A stretch of DNA of 55,854 bases. Source: Bacteroidota bacterium. GTDB taxonomy: Bacteria; Bacteroidota; Bacteroidia; Chitinophagales; LD1. A model generated the notes under the pieces. The model searched no databases. It was not told where the DNA came from and was given only the letters and a program-made list of their open reading frames with translations. The translations under genes were made by a program, and so were the position numbers. The stretch covers positions 1 through 55,854 of the forward strand of contig CANJLD010000024.1 of assembly GCA_947475165.1 (NCBI GenBank), read 5' to 3'. Shown piece after piece: positions 43,609 through 52,358 of this stretch (position 1 is its first letter; each line of letters begins with the position of its first letter).

Positions 43609-44823
43609 TTACCTCACCTGCTTAATATACTTTGCCAAAATACCGCGATTGAAACTTTGCTCTTTTGAGCCGAGGTAGGTTACCGCCACTAATTTGCCGT
43701 ATTGATTGAACACCGGTGAGCCGCTTGCGCCTGATGCAACTGCTGCGGAAAACTGTATATAGTATGTTGCGGGGTTTTGTGTGAAACTGCCTTGTGTGGA
43801 TGAGCAGTTTAAAACATTGTCTTCGTTTACTGCTAACGCATCACCCATTGGGAAGCCGATGACATAAGCGGCTGTGTTTACCTGAATTTTTCTTTCATCT
43901 GTTTCTGTTTCATTCATTGAAACAACGGAAGTGTTTGAAGGCAAGTGATGTGAATTAATTTGTAGTGACGCTAAATCAATATCTTCCTTATCTGCAATTT
44001 TAAGAACGGAGCATTCTATGAGGTTTTCGGGTGAAAAAGTTTTGCCATTTGGGTAGATATAGATGCCATCTAACTCGCCAACCATGTGGGGTTCGTCTTC
44101 ACCGTAACCTTTTTCGCGCAGCGCGCGTTTGATGGCGGGCTTTATTTTGGTGTTGAAATAATCTTTTAATACGCGGTCGTGTGCCCAAGGTTCAACTACG
44201 TGATGGTTAGTTATGAGTGTGCCGTTGCTGTCAATAAAAAATGCAGTGCCCTCGGAAGTGAGTGGCTTCAACTCATTTTTGTTTTTGTTGAATGCAATGC
44301 TATCGTTGCTATTTAAACCAAAGTAGATGTCGTTGGCTTTGGTGTGAATGCGCACGTAGTATTTTACTTCGACCATTGCAACTGCGTTTTTGTAGCGGTT
44401 GTAAATTTCGTTAGCAGTAGGTGGTATTTCGGGTTTGCTGGTATTACGATTAGATAGAAAATTAAAAGCAAGAAGCAGAATGCCAATAATGGCTAACGCC
44501 ACTATCGTTTTTAAACCATGTTGCTTTATGAATTGAAATTGTTTATTGGGTTGAGCCGGTTCGGTTGATTTTGTTTCCGGCTTTTCGATTTTGCTCCAAT
44601 CGAGTTTTTCTACACCACCAAAGAGAACTTCATCGCCATATTTTATTTCAATGGTTTGGTTGTTTACCTTTTTACCGTTTACGGTGGTGCCGTTGCTGCT
44701 GTAATCCTGCAAAAGAATTTTACCATTAATTGTAAGAGTAAGCAAGGCATGATTGCGACTGCAAAAATTTAAGGTAAGAACAATATCTGCTTCGGGGTAG
44801 CGACCGACTTTGTAGGTTTTCAT
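43609..44823 (-). CDS. FHA domain - membrane span - trypsin-like protease
   Basis: 404-residue fusion. The FHA phosphothreonine-binding domain covers residues 1-75: GR at 7-8, SRNH at 22-25 and SSNGTTVNG at 42-50 are the conserved phosphate-contact points. A single span follows near 110-130 (TIVALAIIGILLLAFNFL). The outer part is a trypsin-like protease with His in LITNHHVVEPW, Asp in DKEDIDLASLQI and Ser in ASGASGSPVF. So an inside phospho-signal reader is joined to an outside protease. It lies 14 bases after the HEPN-like gene in the kinase cluster, with the two kinases as likely partners. Confidence 0.88.
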   Translation of the reverse strand: MKTYKVGRYPEADIVLTLNFCSRNHALLTLTINGKILLQDYSSNGTTVNGKKVNNQTIEIKYGDEVLFGGVEKLDWSKIEKPETKSTEPAQPNKQFQFIKQHGLKTIVALAIIGILLLAFNFLSNRNTSKPEIPPTANEIYNRYKNAVAMVEVKYYVRIHTKANDIYFGLNSNDSIAFNKNKNELKPLTSEGTAFFIDSNGTLITNHHVVEPWAHDRVLKDYFNTKIKPAIKRALREKGYGEDEPHMVGELDGIYIYPNGKTFSPENLIECSVLKIADKEDIDLASLQINSHHLPSNTSVVSMNETETDERKIQVNTAAYVIGFPMGDALAVNEDNVLNCSSTQGSFTQNPATYYIQFSAAVASGASGSPVFNQYGKLVAVTYLGSKEQSFNRGILAKYIKQVR

Positions 44824-44837
44824 TATTTATAATTGTT

Positions 44838-45509
44838 TTATATCAGAGTATTACTACCAGTTTTTTGGTAAACGAGATAGTCGAGTTCAGCCAAAAAATC
44901 GAAGATAACTCGGCTGAAATCTTTGACATACTCAAGACTGATTGAAAAACTTCCGTACTTTGGGTCGTACCAGATTTTAGGGTTAGATTTTATATGGCTT
45001 AGAAGGGATATTTGATTTTTCTTACTCAGAAAAGCATAGACAAGATGTTTTCGCATTAAGTGGTAGCCTTTAATTTCATTCCAACTTGCTTCAAATTGCT
45101 TAGTAGGAGTAATATTATAGTGCTTTTGAACAAGTATACGATACTTGTCTATATCCCCATTGTGTTTTTTAATATCCTTAAGCATGGCTTGCAGATTTTC
45201 GGGATTAGATTCAATGCTACGGCAAAAGGAGAAAATTTGACTTTCAAAATATGAATAGAATGCAACCAGAGCACTTTCAATAAGAATTTGATTTGTGCCA
45301 CTTAGGTCAATTTTGTGCTCGTCAATATAATGGTCTATTTGAAAATCTTCTTCTGATGAAATACTCTTTGGTCTATGTTTTTCAATTTCTTTTATATCCT
45401 TTTTAATGTAATCATCCAACCTTGTTAAATAATTATCCAAATCATCCAAGCCAAAGAGTATTGGTGCATCGTAATTTTTTTCTGTGGTTTGATTGCTTCT
45501 ACTTGCCAT
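44838..45509 (-). CDS. Unknown protein, HEPN-like
   Basis: 223-residue, AT-rich, all-helical protein without signal or membrane span. LIESALVAFYSYFESQIFSF resembles the first helix of MAE_28990/RiboL-PSP-type HEPN domains; GYHLMRKHLVYAFLSKKN lies where those RNases have R-N-x3-H, but here it reads RKHLVY, so the second key residue is changed. If HEPN, it may be inactive or a binding partner. Start set at ATG 45509, five bases after the kinase stop at 45514; a start at 45554 would overlap the kinase gene. Assignment tentative. Confidence 0.65.
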   Translation of the reverse strand: MASRSNQTTEKNYDAPILFGLDDLDNYLTRLDDYIKKDIKEIEKHRPKSISSEEDFQIDHYIDEHKIDLSGTNQILIESALVAFYSYFESQIFSFCRSIESNPENLQAMLKDIKKHNGDIDKYRILVQKHYNITPTKQFEASWNEIKGYHLMRKHLVYAFLSKKNQISLLSHIKSNPKIWYDPKYGSFSISLEYVKDFSRVIFDFLAELDYLVYQKTGSNTLI

Positions 45510-45513
45510 TTTA

Positions 45514-47718
45514 CTAATTACTATTTCTGCCCGCGTACCAATCATCAATAGCAAAAAAAGCTTGATGAATACCTTGCCAGTTACTATACATATCTAATTC
45601 AGTTTCTTCTCTTGCAATTTGAGCTTCCCTTTGCGTTTCGAAATGGTATACGTTAACCTCAAATACAAGATTGTAACAGTAAGTACTATTTTCATGCTCA
45701 TTCACCTTGTTATTGATGCCGCGTTTAAGCCTAGAAGCATAGGCATCATCCCAATCGTATGCTGAATGCACTTTCGAAACATCTGCCCAGCGTTGTCTTT
45801 TACCAAACATATCTGTTGCATATCCGTCATAAACGCAGTAGAAATAACTGACCAGATTGTTAATTGAATTATTTGCATAGCTCTCAGTAACTTTAGGAAT
45901 GGGATAAAAAGATTGCGATTGCTCCGGCTTTATAGGTGATTTTTTCTTTTTGCTTGCCGGTTTTTCTAATGATTTAAATAATAATTCAGAATCTGACGCT
46001 ATAAAAGTTGTAACTGATGCTGTATCGGATGAAGCAACCGTAACGGCAGCTGTATCACTAGTAATCGGGCTATCCGAAAAATCGAACTTGCTTTTGGGTT
46101 TATCATTTTGAGTTTCTTTATACCCAATAAAAAATAAAATGAGTAAAAAGATTAACAGCAATGAATACTTGATTGCTTTCGATGTTTTTTTAGAAATAGG
46201 AGGAAAGGTAAACCCCAAAGTTTTTAATACCCAAAAAATAATTATTACAATAAGGCGAAAAGGATACAGCAGAAAGAAAAATAAGAAAAAACTAGCTTCT
46301 AAGCTGTCACTGTGGTGCCGGTAAAAACTATATTCATCCGGGCGGTTATTAAAGTTCGTTAGTTTGATAAATATGCTCTCGCTGGGCATCTCATCCATTA
46401 TTGCTTCATACTTTGAATTTCCTCGAAGGCATTCAGCTAAATCTGAACCGATTTTATACAGATGCGATTTGAAATCTTCAAACTTGACATCAACACTTAC
46501 GAACTCATCGTTTGAGTTTTTACATCCATTCGGGGCAAAACTTGTAATATAGTCTCCCCATTTATCATTATCTTTTTTTAGAAAATCTTTCACTAGCTCT
46601 TTATGTAGTTTCCTTTCATACTTGTCTTGAAGATACTCGATACGCTTGGTTTCAGCTAAGTATGAACTGCCTATAAGTATTAATCCAACTATTGCAACAA
46701 ACAACTCTTTAGCAATTACCCATTTCCATTTCCCGTTTTTCATTTCAAAATCAAGCATAGCTGTGCCCCATTTTTTTGAGCTTGTCTTTTGCTTGCTATC
46801 AGTGCCTTTCTTAAACTTCGTTTCTATCAGTTGTGTTCTCTCACCGAAAACATCTTGCGGTTTTGCATCGAAGTAATGTTTCAAATCTGCTGCGGAGGTA
46901 GGACGAAAATCAGGTTCTCGTCTTAGGCAATTGGTGATGATGGATTTGAAAGGTTCGGGAAGAGAGGTAAAATTTTGAGCCTCTGCGGGATTAACGAAAA
47001 GGATGTTGTGAATGATTTGTTCGCTGGTGCTACCGGTGCCTGTTTTGCCAAATGGGTGGATGCCGGTTAGGGCTTCGAGAAGGATTACACCTAAACTCCA
47101 TAAATCGGAAGCAGGGGTAATACCCGCACTTTCAGTTTTGAAAAATTCGGGAGCCATGTATTCAACTGTGCCAACAAGCTGAGTGCTGGCGGCTGTGGCA
47201 TCAGTAATTTTTGCGATGCCGAAGTCGGTAATCTTAGCGCGGAGTTTTCCGTTTTCATTAAAGAGTAAAATATTGCTTGGCTTAAGGTCGCGGTGGATGA
47301 TGTTGTTGGTATGAAGATAGGCGAGACCATCAATAATATCTTTCGCAAGGTCTTCGAGCAAGCGGTAATCGGGTTTGCCTTTTTTGAGCAGGTCAGCCAA
47401 GGTGCCACCATCGGCATATTCTAAAATGCCTACCTGATATTGCACAGGGTTTCCGTGTATATCCTGAGCACCGGTGTTTACTTCATATGCTTCGATGTGC
47501 TCCACAATATTCGGGTGGCGGAGTTTTTTGAAACGCTTTACTTCGTTAATGAGATTGTATTTGCTAACCGGGTCGCCCTGATAGATTTTGAGCGCTACGA
47601 AGATTTTATCTTCATTGTCATAAGCTTTATAAACCTGACTAAAGCCGCCATTGCCGAGCAGGTCTTTTTGCGGCTCGTAGGTGAAGCGTTTGCGGAAAGC
47701 GGAGAGGGTGACTTCCAT
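45514..47718 (-). CDS. Transmembrane Ser/Thr protein kinase 1
   Basis: 734-residue Hanks-type kinase. Kinase domain at residues 15-285: glycine loop GNGGFSQV (22-29), Lys44, HRDLKPSNILL, DFGIAK, VEYMAPEFF, all intact. After a linker come hydrophobic segments (ELFVAIVGLILIGSSYLAE near 340; SFFLFFFLLYPFRLIVIIIF; YSLLLIFLLILFFIGYKE), then a soluble C-terminal region with Cys/Tyr-rich VSYFYCVYDGYATDMFGKRQ of unknown type. No PASTA repeats. The kinase half is closely similar to that of the second kinase at 49753. TACCTTTG at 47752-47745 gives it a likely promoter of its own. Confidence 0.9.
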   Translation of the reverse strand: MEVTLSAFRKRFTYEPQKDLLGNGGFSQVYKAYDNEDKIFVALKIYQGDPVSKYNLINEVKRFKKLRHPNIVEHIEAYEVNTGAQDIHGNPVQYQVGILEYADGGTLADLLKKGKPDYRLLEDLAKDIIDGLAYLHTNNIIHRDLKPSNILLFNENGKLRAKITDFGIAKITDATAASTQLVGTVEYMAPEFFKTESAGITPASDLWSLGVILLEALTGIHPFGKTGTGSTSEQIIHNILFVNPAEAQNFTSLPEPFKSIITNCLRREPDFRPTSAADLKHYFDAKPQDVFGERTQLIETKFKKGTDSKQKTSSKKWGTAMLDFEMKNGKWKWVIAKELFVAIVGLILIGSSYLAETKRIEYLQDKYERKLHKELVKDFLKKDNDKWGDYITSFAPNGCKNSNDEFVSVDVKFEDFKSHLYKIGSDLAECLRGNSKYEAIMDEMPSESIFIKLTNFNNRPDEYSFYRHHSDSLEASFFLFFFLLYPFRLIVIIIFWVLKTLGFTFPPISKKTSKAIKYSLLLIFLLILFFIGYKETQNDKPKSKFDFSDSPITSDTAAVTVASSDTASVTTFIASDSELLFKSLEKPASKKKKSPIKPEQSQSFYPIPKVTESYANNSINNLVSYFYCVYDGYATDMFGKRQRWADVSKVHSAYDWDDAYASRLKRGINNKVNEHENSTYCYNLVFEVNVYHFETQREAQIAREETELDMYSNWQGIHQAFFAIDDWYAGRNSN

Positions 47719-47744
47719 TGTGTGTTAGATGGATTGAATTATTT

Positions 47745-47752
47745 CAAAGGTA
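47745..47752 (-). promoter_or_regulatory. Candidate -7 box of kinase 1
   Basis: TACCTTTG on the minus strand fits TAnnTTTG exactly and ends 27 bases before the kinase ATG. No clear -33 TTG at the right distance. Confidence 0.45.
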
Positions 47753-47918
47753 AAATTGTTATTTGTTTTGACTTAAATTCTGCTACAATAGCCGCTCTGC
47801 CGGTGGTTTTGAAAACCAGACTTTTAGTTGGATGTTTTGGGGTGTTTCTTGCATTACGGTGCTTTGATTACATCAATAATTTTGAGAAAGAAGTTGAGTA
47901 TAGTGCGAAAGTTAGTGT

Positions 47919-48875
47919 TTATCGAGAGTTATTTGCTAAATATGGATAATGGATTGAGCTATCCTGAATCTGTAGTATATAGTCCAATATTTCCCCGTAT
48001 TTGCTTTCTATCATCTCTTGCATTTGTAACGACTTTGAATTTTCATTCTCGTTTTCAAGTAATGCCGCAACTTTTAACGCGCTGTTCAGCATAAGTTTTC
48101 CATCTAAATGATAACCGAACACGCTCTTAGCAGTTAATGTTAGTGACATTATCCAAATACAAAGGCGTATCAACGGATGTGGGTGTTTATTTTCCTTATG
48201 GAATATTTCGAAGTTTTTAATATCAGAACGTTCAACCCAAAACAAGAAGAATGCTGCAAGAGACATGATTGCCAACTCTATAAATTCGCTTTCGTTCTCA
48301 GTCCTTTCGCCAACATTCACTGCACTGTGTGCTGAACCATACCAGTCGGCATCGAACTCTCTCAAAAGTTTAATAGGTGTTTTAATCTGAATCTTTTGCT
48401 CATCTGTGAAAGGAAGTTTTTTATCATGCTCATTGTATTGCTGGATAAAATGAGTTGTCTCATGATAGAAATACAATAAAGAAGTGAATTGTATAAAGAA
48501 TGCCTTGGGTTCTATTCCTATCCTAAGTAAGATTGATTTAAGAAAATTGAAACGAGTATTTGAGAACACATCAACTCTACTTAAATAATAAGCATCCAGC
48601 TTTTCAATTGTGCCTCTGTAAATATCAATTAGATAATAACCGTTTAAGTGAGTGGCGTAGCCATTTAAATCATCTCTGTCGCTAAAAAAGACCCTTGCTT
48701 TGTCGGTTGTGAAACCTAAATCTGTTCTATCAAGAAAGTCCTGTCCAAATCGAAAAAGATTTTCAAATTGTTTTTTTAGAGGATGGTTGCTGTTAGGATA
48801 TTTAAAGAAATTTGAATCAATAGGGAAGATGCTATTCCCTTCTAATTCAGATATTACTTCTTCATAGGTGCGCAT
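47919..48875 (-). CDS. HExxH metallopeptidase-like protein
   Basis: 318-residue protein, not securely in a named family. YFYHETTHFIQQY gives HETTH at 138-142; LREFDADWYGS (Glu173, Asp175, Asp177) lies 31 residues further, a gluzincin-like spacing for the third zinc ligand. LAIMSLAAFFLFWV is a hydrophobic stretch, and KHPHPLIRL (231-238) resembles the HP-x-R end of M48 proteins. Lit-type (U49) phage-exclusion peptidases have similar layout, so a cellular target such as a translation factor is possible. It follows the cyclase-like gene by 10 bases, so the two are probably one unit. Zinc dependence is inferred. Confidence 0.7.
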   Translation of the reverse strand: MRTYEEVISELEGNSIFPIDSNFFKYPNSNHPLKKQFENLFRFGQDFLDRTDLGFTTDKARVFFSDRDDLNGYATHLNGYYLIDIYRGTIEKLDAYYLSRVDVFSNTRFNFLKSILLRIGIEPKAFFIQFTSLLYFYHETTHFIQQYNEHDKKLPFTDEQKIQIKTPIKLLREFDADWYGSAHSAVNVGERTENESEFIELAIMSLAAFFLFWVERSDIKNFEIFHKENKHPHPLIRLCIWIMSLTLTAKSVFGYHLDGKLMLNSALKVAALLENENENSKSLQMQEMIESKYGEILDYILQIQDSSIHYPYLANNSR

Positions 48876-48885
48876 GTAAATTGAT

Positions 48886-49698
48886 TTATAGGGGCTTTAA
48901 TGACTTACAAAACGCCAATAATTTTTTGTCTTTTCCTGCTTTGATTTGCTTTATGCTTCTAAACGACTTTGCATTTTTTACAAACTGGTTGTATTTCTCT
49001 CTCATCCAATAGTATTTTGTTTTTGCGCTTTGGTTTTTGAGGGAAAGCCCTGCTTTAATGACTGATTCCAAATGCGCATAGTATTTTTCATACAAGCCAT
49101 AATCTATATGCGTGAATGAATCAATAATGTAATCAAGATAAAAATGACCATCAAAATCTTTTACAAATAGTTTTTCAATTTCCTGAAAATCTATAATGTC
49201 ATTTTTCGTAATACTCCCTTTCTTTTGAGCAAAAGTTTTGAGGGCATCATATAAACTATCTTCATTTACAATTACTCTTGGATAGATAGCCGCTTTATTC
49301 TCCAATTCGTATGCTTCTACTAATGCAGGACCAAACAAATATTCATCTGTATGAAGTAATTTCCCTAATGCCATCCCTCCCCGGCAAAGAAAGCCCTTGT
49401 ATACTAATTCAAGGATTAACAGTTTGGTTTTTTCAATGGCAATAAATACATCTTCCAACTTTCCGATTTCAAATGACACAACAATCGAATCAGAGAACTG
49501 AGTTACTCTTTTTGATTTTGTAAAATCGTTTTGCAACTCATCGCCATCATTATACAGTTGCGAAGTCAGTTTCATGGCGTTGATAATGGAAGTAATTGCT
49601 TCCAAGACATCATTCCCTTCCTTATCAGTTGTTGAGGTGATTATTTCTTTGAAACCAAGAATATCAATAAAGATTACGAAACGGTTTTGGTAGTTCAT
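48886..49698 (-). CDS. Class III nucleotidyl-cyclase-like protein
   Basis: 270-residue protein. RFVIFIDILGFKEII puts Asp12 in the F-x-D-x-x-GF motif of class III cyclases (first metal Asp). KRVTQFSDSIVVSF places Asp70 as the second metal Asp. GFLCRGGMALGKLLH and LFGPALVEAYELENKAAIYP (residues 121-140) follow in the order of the GPA-x3-AY-x-LE block of Pycsar-like cyclases. At the positions of the usual catalytic Asn/Arg (N-x3-R) I read Val/Glu, so activity is uncertain. No regulatory domain or membrane span. It is just upstream of the HExxH gene (10 bases) and between two duplicated kinases. Confidence 0.68.
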   Translation of the reverse strand: MNYQNRFVIFIDILGFKEIITSTTDKEGNDVLEAITSIINAMKLTSQLYNDGDELQNDFTKSKRVTQFSDSIVVSFEIGKLEDVFIAIEKTKLLILELVYKGFLCRGGMALGKLLHTDEYLFGPALVEAYELENKAAIYPRVIVNEDSLYDALKTFAQKKGSITKNDIIDFQEIEKLFVKDFDGHFYLDYIIDSFTHIDYGLYEKYYAHLESVIKAGLSLKNQSAKTKYYWMREKYNQFVKNAKSFRSIKQIKAGKDKKLLAFCKSLKPL

Positions 49699-49752
49699 GA
49701 TTAATTGGTATGCAGGAATTTTATGGTTAAGAAAAATACAACTCGTTAGTTA

Positions 49753-51216
49753 CTACTTATTAGTGTATCTTCCTTTATCTTTATTGATATAATCACAAAT
49801 ATTATCCAAAATTAGCTCGTCCATAGTTTCGGGAGTTACGCTCTGCCACTTTTGAATGCTACGATAATCTCCTTTATCTATTACTGAGCCTTCTGCGTTG
49901 TAATCATAACTTTCGACATAACGATACTCCTTTGAGGAACAATTGAATTCTTCTATAATGAAACTACTTGCGTAATTTTCAAAACCCGCAACATCCAAAT
50001 TGTGATTTTTCCTTAAGGAAATAAGACTATCGATGTAGATTTTTATATCGATATCTTTCGCTGGTTCTCTCTTAATAGTTACCCTGATAATACCTCCTTT
50101 AATTATAACCGTTTTTCTATCAAAAAAGTAGGAGTCATTTTGCCCGTTATCCCCTATATACACCCACCTATCAATTATAGACAGTTCGTTCTTCTCTTTT
50201 TTATTTTTATTGGAAACGATATCATACCATATATACCCACCAGAGAGTAGCAAGAAAATAAGAATTCCAGCTATTCCGAACCATACTTTCCGTGCATTTA
50301 TCTTGATGTTTGGTTTTCCATGTTTCTTTTTCAAATCTATCACCTGTGTTTTCTCCGAAAAGGCATCACTACCTTGCTTTAATAATCCTGCCAGTTCAGT
50401 AGCAGATTGAGGGCGAAGATTGGTTTCGCGCAAAAGACAGCGAGTGATAATTTGTTTGAAAGGAGCGCGTAAGTTTTGTGTTGCGGTGCTAAGGTCTTTG
50501 TTGAGTATGTTGTTTATGATTTGCTCGTTGCTTAAACCTTGGGTGGTTTTGCCAAAGGGGTGAGTGCCTGTGAGTGCTTCGAGAAGCATTACACCTAAAC
50601 TCCAAACATCGGCTGCGGGTGTAATATTGCCTGTGCTAAAAAATTCAGGAGCCATGTATTCTACTGTGCCAACGAGTTGAGTGCTGGCGGCTGTGGCATC
50701 GGTGCGTTTGGCAATTCCAAAGTCGGTAATTTTTGCGCGGAGTTTTTCGCCTTCGCTAAAAAGTAAAATGTTGGTGGGTTTAAGGTCGCGGTGGATTATG
50801 TTTTCGCTGTGCAGGTAAGCAAGCCCTTCAATAATATCTTTTGCTAAATCTTCAATGAGGCGATAATCGGGTGTGCCTTTTTTGAGCAAGTCGGCAAGCG
50901 TGCCGTTGTCGGCATATTCTAAAATGCCTACGTGGTAAGCGATGGGTTTTCCGTGTATATCGCTGCTGCCGGTGTTTACTTCATACGCTTCAATGTGTTT
51001 TACAATGTTGGGATGGTTCAGTTTTTTGAATCGTTTGATTTCGCTTATGAGATTGTATTTATCATCGGCTGTACCTTGTGAGATTTTGAGCGCAACAAAG
51101 ATGTGGTCTTCGGTGTCATACGCTTTGTAAACTTCGCCAAAGCCGCCTTTGCCAAGCAAATCTTTTTGGGGGTCGTAAGTGAAACGCTTTTTAAAGGATT
51201 GTAGAGATACTTCCAT
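49753..51216 (-). CDS. Transmembrane Ser/Thr protein kinase 2
   Basis: 487-residue Hanks-type kinase. Kinase domain at residues 15-285 with LLGKGGFGEVYKAYD, VALKI, HRDLKPTNILL, DFGIAK and VEYMAPEFF. One span (VWFGIAGILIFLLLSGGYIW, near 310-330) leads to a short outer domain of about 150 residues (SIIDRWVYIGDNGQNDSYFF), unlike that of kinase 1. Kinase halves of the two proteins are near-duplicates (e.g. FTY-x-PQKDLLG, TDATAASTQLVGTVEYMAPE). It lies 18 bases before a KTSC lipoprotein gene on the upstream side and 54 bases from the cyclase-like gene. Confidence 0.92.
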   Translation of the reverse strand: MEVSLQSFKKRFTYDPQKDLLGKGGFGEVYKAYDTEDHIFVALKISQGTADDKYNLISEIKRFKKLNHPNIVKHIEAYEVNTGSSDIHGKPIAYHVGILEYADNGTLADLLKKGTPDYRLIEDLAKDIIEGLAYLHSENIIHRDLKPTNILLFSEGEKLRAKITDFGIAKRTDATAASTQLVGTVEYMAPEFFSTGNITPAADVWSLGVMLLEALTGTHPFGKTTQGLSNEQIINNILNKDLSTATQNLRAPFKQIITRCLLRETNLRPQSATELAGLLKQGSDAFSEKTQVIDLKKKHGKPNIKINARKVWFGIAGILIFLLLSGGYIWYDIVSNKNKKEKNELSIIDRWVYIGDNGQNDSYFFDRKTVIIKGGIIRVTIKREPAKDIDIKIYIDSLISLRKNHNLDVAGFENYASSFIIEEFNCSSKEYRYVESYDYNAEGSVIDKGDYRSIQKWQSVTPETMDELILDNICDYINKDKGRYTNK

Positions 51217-51234
51217 AGGGTGAGCGTATTGAAT

Positions 51235-51627
51235 TTAATTAAGTACTAAGCGGCAGTGATGTCTGATATTCGCATCGTAAAAACTACCAAATGAATTTGC
51301 AGCCTTGAATGATTCCCATAAAGTGATTGGAACACCCTGATGAAGATAATTTCCTTTGTCTGTTTCAATGATGAAATAACCATCAGCGTTATTGCAACTG
51401 TAAAAACGAGCTGCTCTTATCCAACTGCTCTTGCTTGTGTTTGCATTGTCGGCAATCTCAAAATCGGCACTTTCTACTGCACTAACTGCCGCATCGTACG
51501 ATGCAAAAGAAGATGGTAGTGAATTGCAACTTGCCGTTCCGTTTGTTAATGTATCGTGTGCTTGGTTTTTGCTGTTTGAATTACAAGAGGCAAGGAAGAG
51601 GATAGAAATGAATGCAAGTTTTTTCAT
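51235..51627 (-). CDS. KTSC-domain lipoprotein
   Basis: 130-residue lipoprotein: MKKLAFISILFLASC gives a lipobox with Cys15, followed by a Ser/Asn linker. Residues 65-130 (SSWIRAARFYSCNNADGYFI ... YLHQGVPITLWESFKAANSF) match the KTSC fold, with the VP-x3-W-x2-F-x3-SFG-x-F-x3-I pattern. KTSC domains are otherwise fused to or near lysyl-tRNA synthetase and phage proteins, and their role is unclear. It lies between PP2C (9 bases) and kinase 2 (18 bases), suggesting an envelope partner of the signalling cluster. Confidence 0.75.
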   Translation of the reverse strand: MKKLAFISILFLASCNSNSKNQAHDTLTNGTASCNSLPSSFASYDAAVSAVESADFEIADNANTSKSSWIRAARFYSCNNADGYFIIETDKGNYLHQGVPITLWESFKAANSFGSFYDANIRHHCRLVLN

Positions 51628-51636
51628 GAGTTTATG

Positions 51637-52338
51637 TTACGTCTGAATTATTTGAAAAGTAAAATTATCTCTCGTCTTTCCTACGCAAAGCGAAAAAATA
51701 TTTTGCGCTTTTTCTTCAAGCGTGTTTTTGTTTGTGAGTTCAGTGCACAGAATTTCGTTGGTGAGGTTTTCGAGAACGCCATCGGTGCAAAGGAAAAAGA
51801 AATCGTCCTTTTGAATTTCGGATTGAGTGATGGTGTGGCTGGAAAAAATGCCTTTGTTGTTTGCGCTCAACGAGTTGGTGATGAAATTGCGAATGCCTGC
51901 CAGTTTTGATTCATCGGTTTCGCCTTGTTTGCGTAAATCATTTACGAGGGAGTGGTCTTGGGTAACAAAAAGGATTTGACCTTTGCGGATGTGATAGAGG
52001 CGGCTGTCGCCAAGCCAGGCAATGCTTGCACCGGATGAATTAAAAGCTATCTGGACAACGGTTGTAGCCATGTTTTTAAGTTCAGGGTATTTGTTTTCGG
52101 TTTCCTGAAACTGTTTAATAGCATATTGGAGGGCTTTGTTAACGTAGTTGACATCGTAAACGGCACACGGATTTGATTTGAAGTAATCGGAGATAGAAGT
52201 GCAGGCTAATTTAGATGCAACTTCTCCATAAGGTTTACCACCTACGCCATCGCAGACGATGAAGAGGTTTTCGTTTACGTAGTAGCAGTCCTGATTGGTT
52301 GGTCGGGAGCCAGGTGAAGTGTGGGCTGTGAATTGCAT
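51637..52338 (-). CDS. PP2C-type protein phosphatase
   Basis: 233-residue metal-dependent Ser/Thr phosphatase. HTSPGSRPTNQDCYYV (Arg and NQD), VCDGVGGKPYGEVASKL (metal-binding Asp), SIAWLGDSRLYHIRKGQILF and FLCTDGVLENLT (Asp) are the conserved PP2C blocks. No membrane span, so cytosolic. It is 20 bases from the J-domain gene and 9 from the KTSC lipoprotein gene. It should remove the phosphates placed by the two kinases. Confidence 0.93.
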   Translation of the reverse strand: MQFTAHTSPGSRPTNQDCYYVNENLFIVCDGVGGKPYGEVASKLACTSISDYFKSNPCAVYDVNYVNKALQYAIKQFQETENKYPELKNMATTVVQIAFNSSGASIAWLGDSRLYHIRKGQILFVTQDHSLVNDLRKQGETDESKLAGIRNFITNSLSANNKGIFSSHTITQSEIQKDDFFFLCTDGVLENLTNEILCTELTNKNTLEEKAQNIFSLCVGKTRDNFTFQIIQT

Positions 52339-52358
52339 AGGTGCAAAATACTCAACGA

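Noticed and set aside
47440-47949. 169-residue plus-strand gene opposite kinase 1
   Set aside because: Mostly antisense to the kinase domain, with no recognisable domain; the opposing frame is clearly the real gene.
48886-49698. Firm assignment as PycC
   Set aside because: Metal Asp motifs fit, but the usual N-x3-R catalytic pair is not visible and no TIR or Pycsar membrane effector is present.
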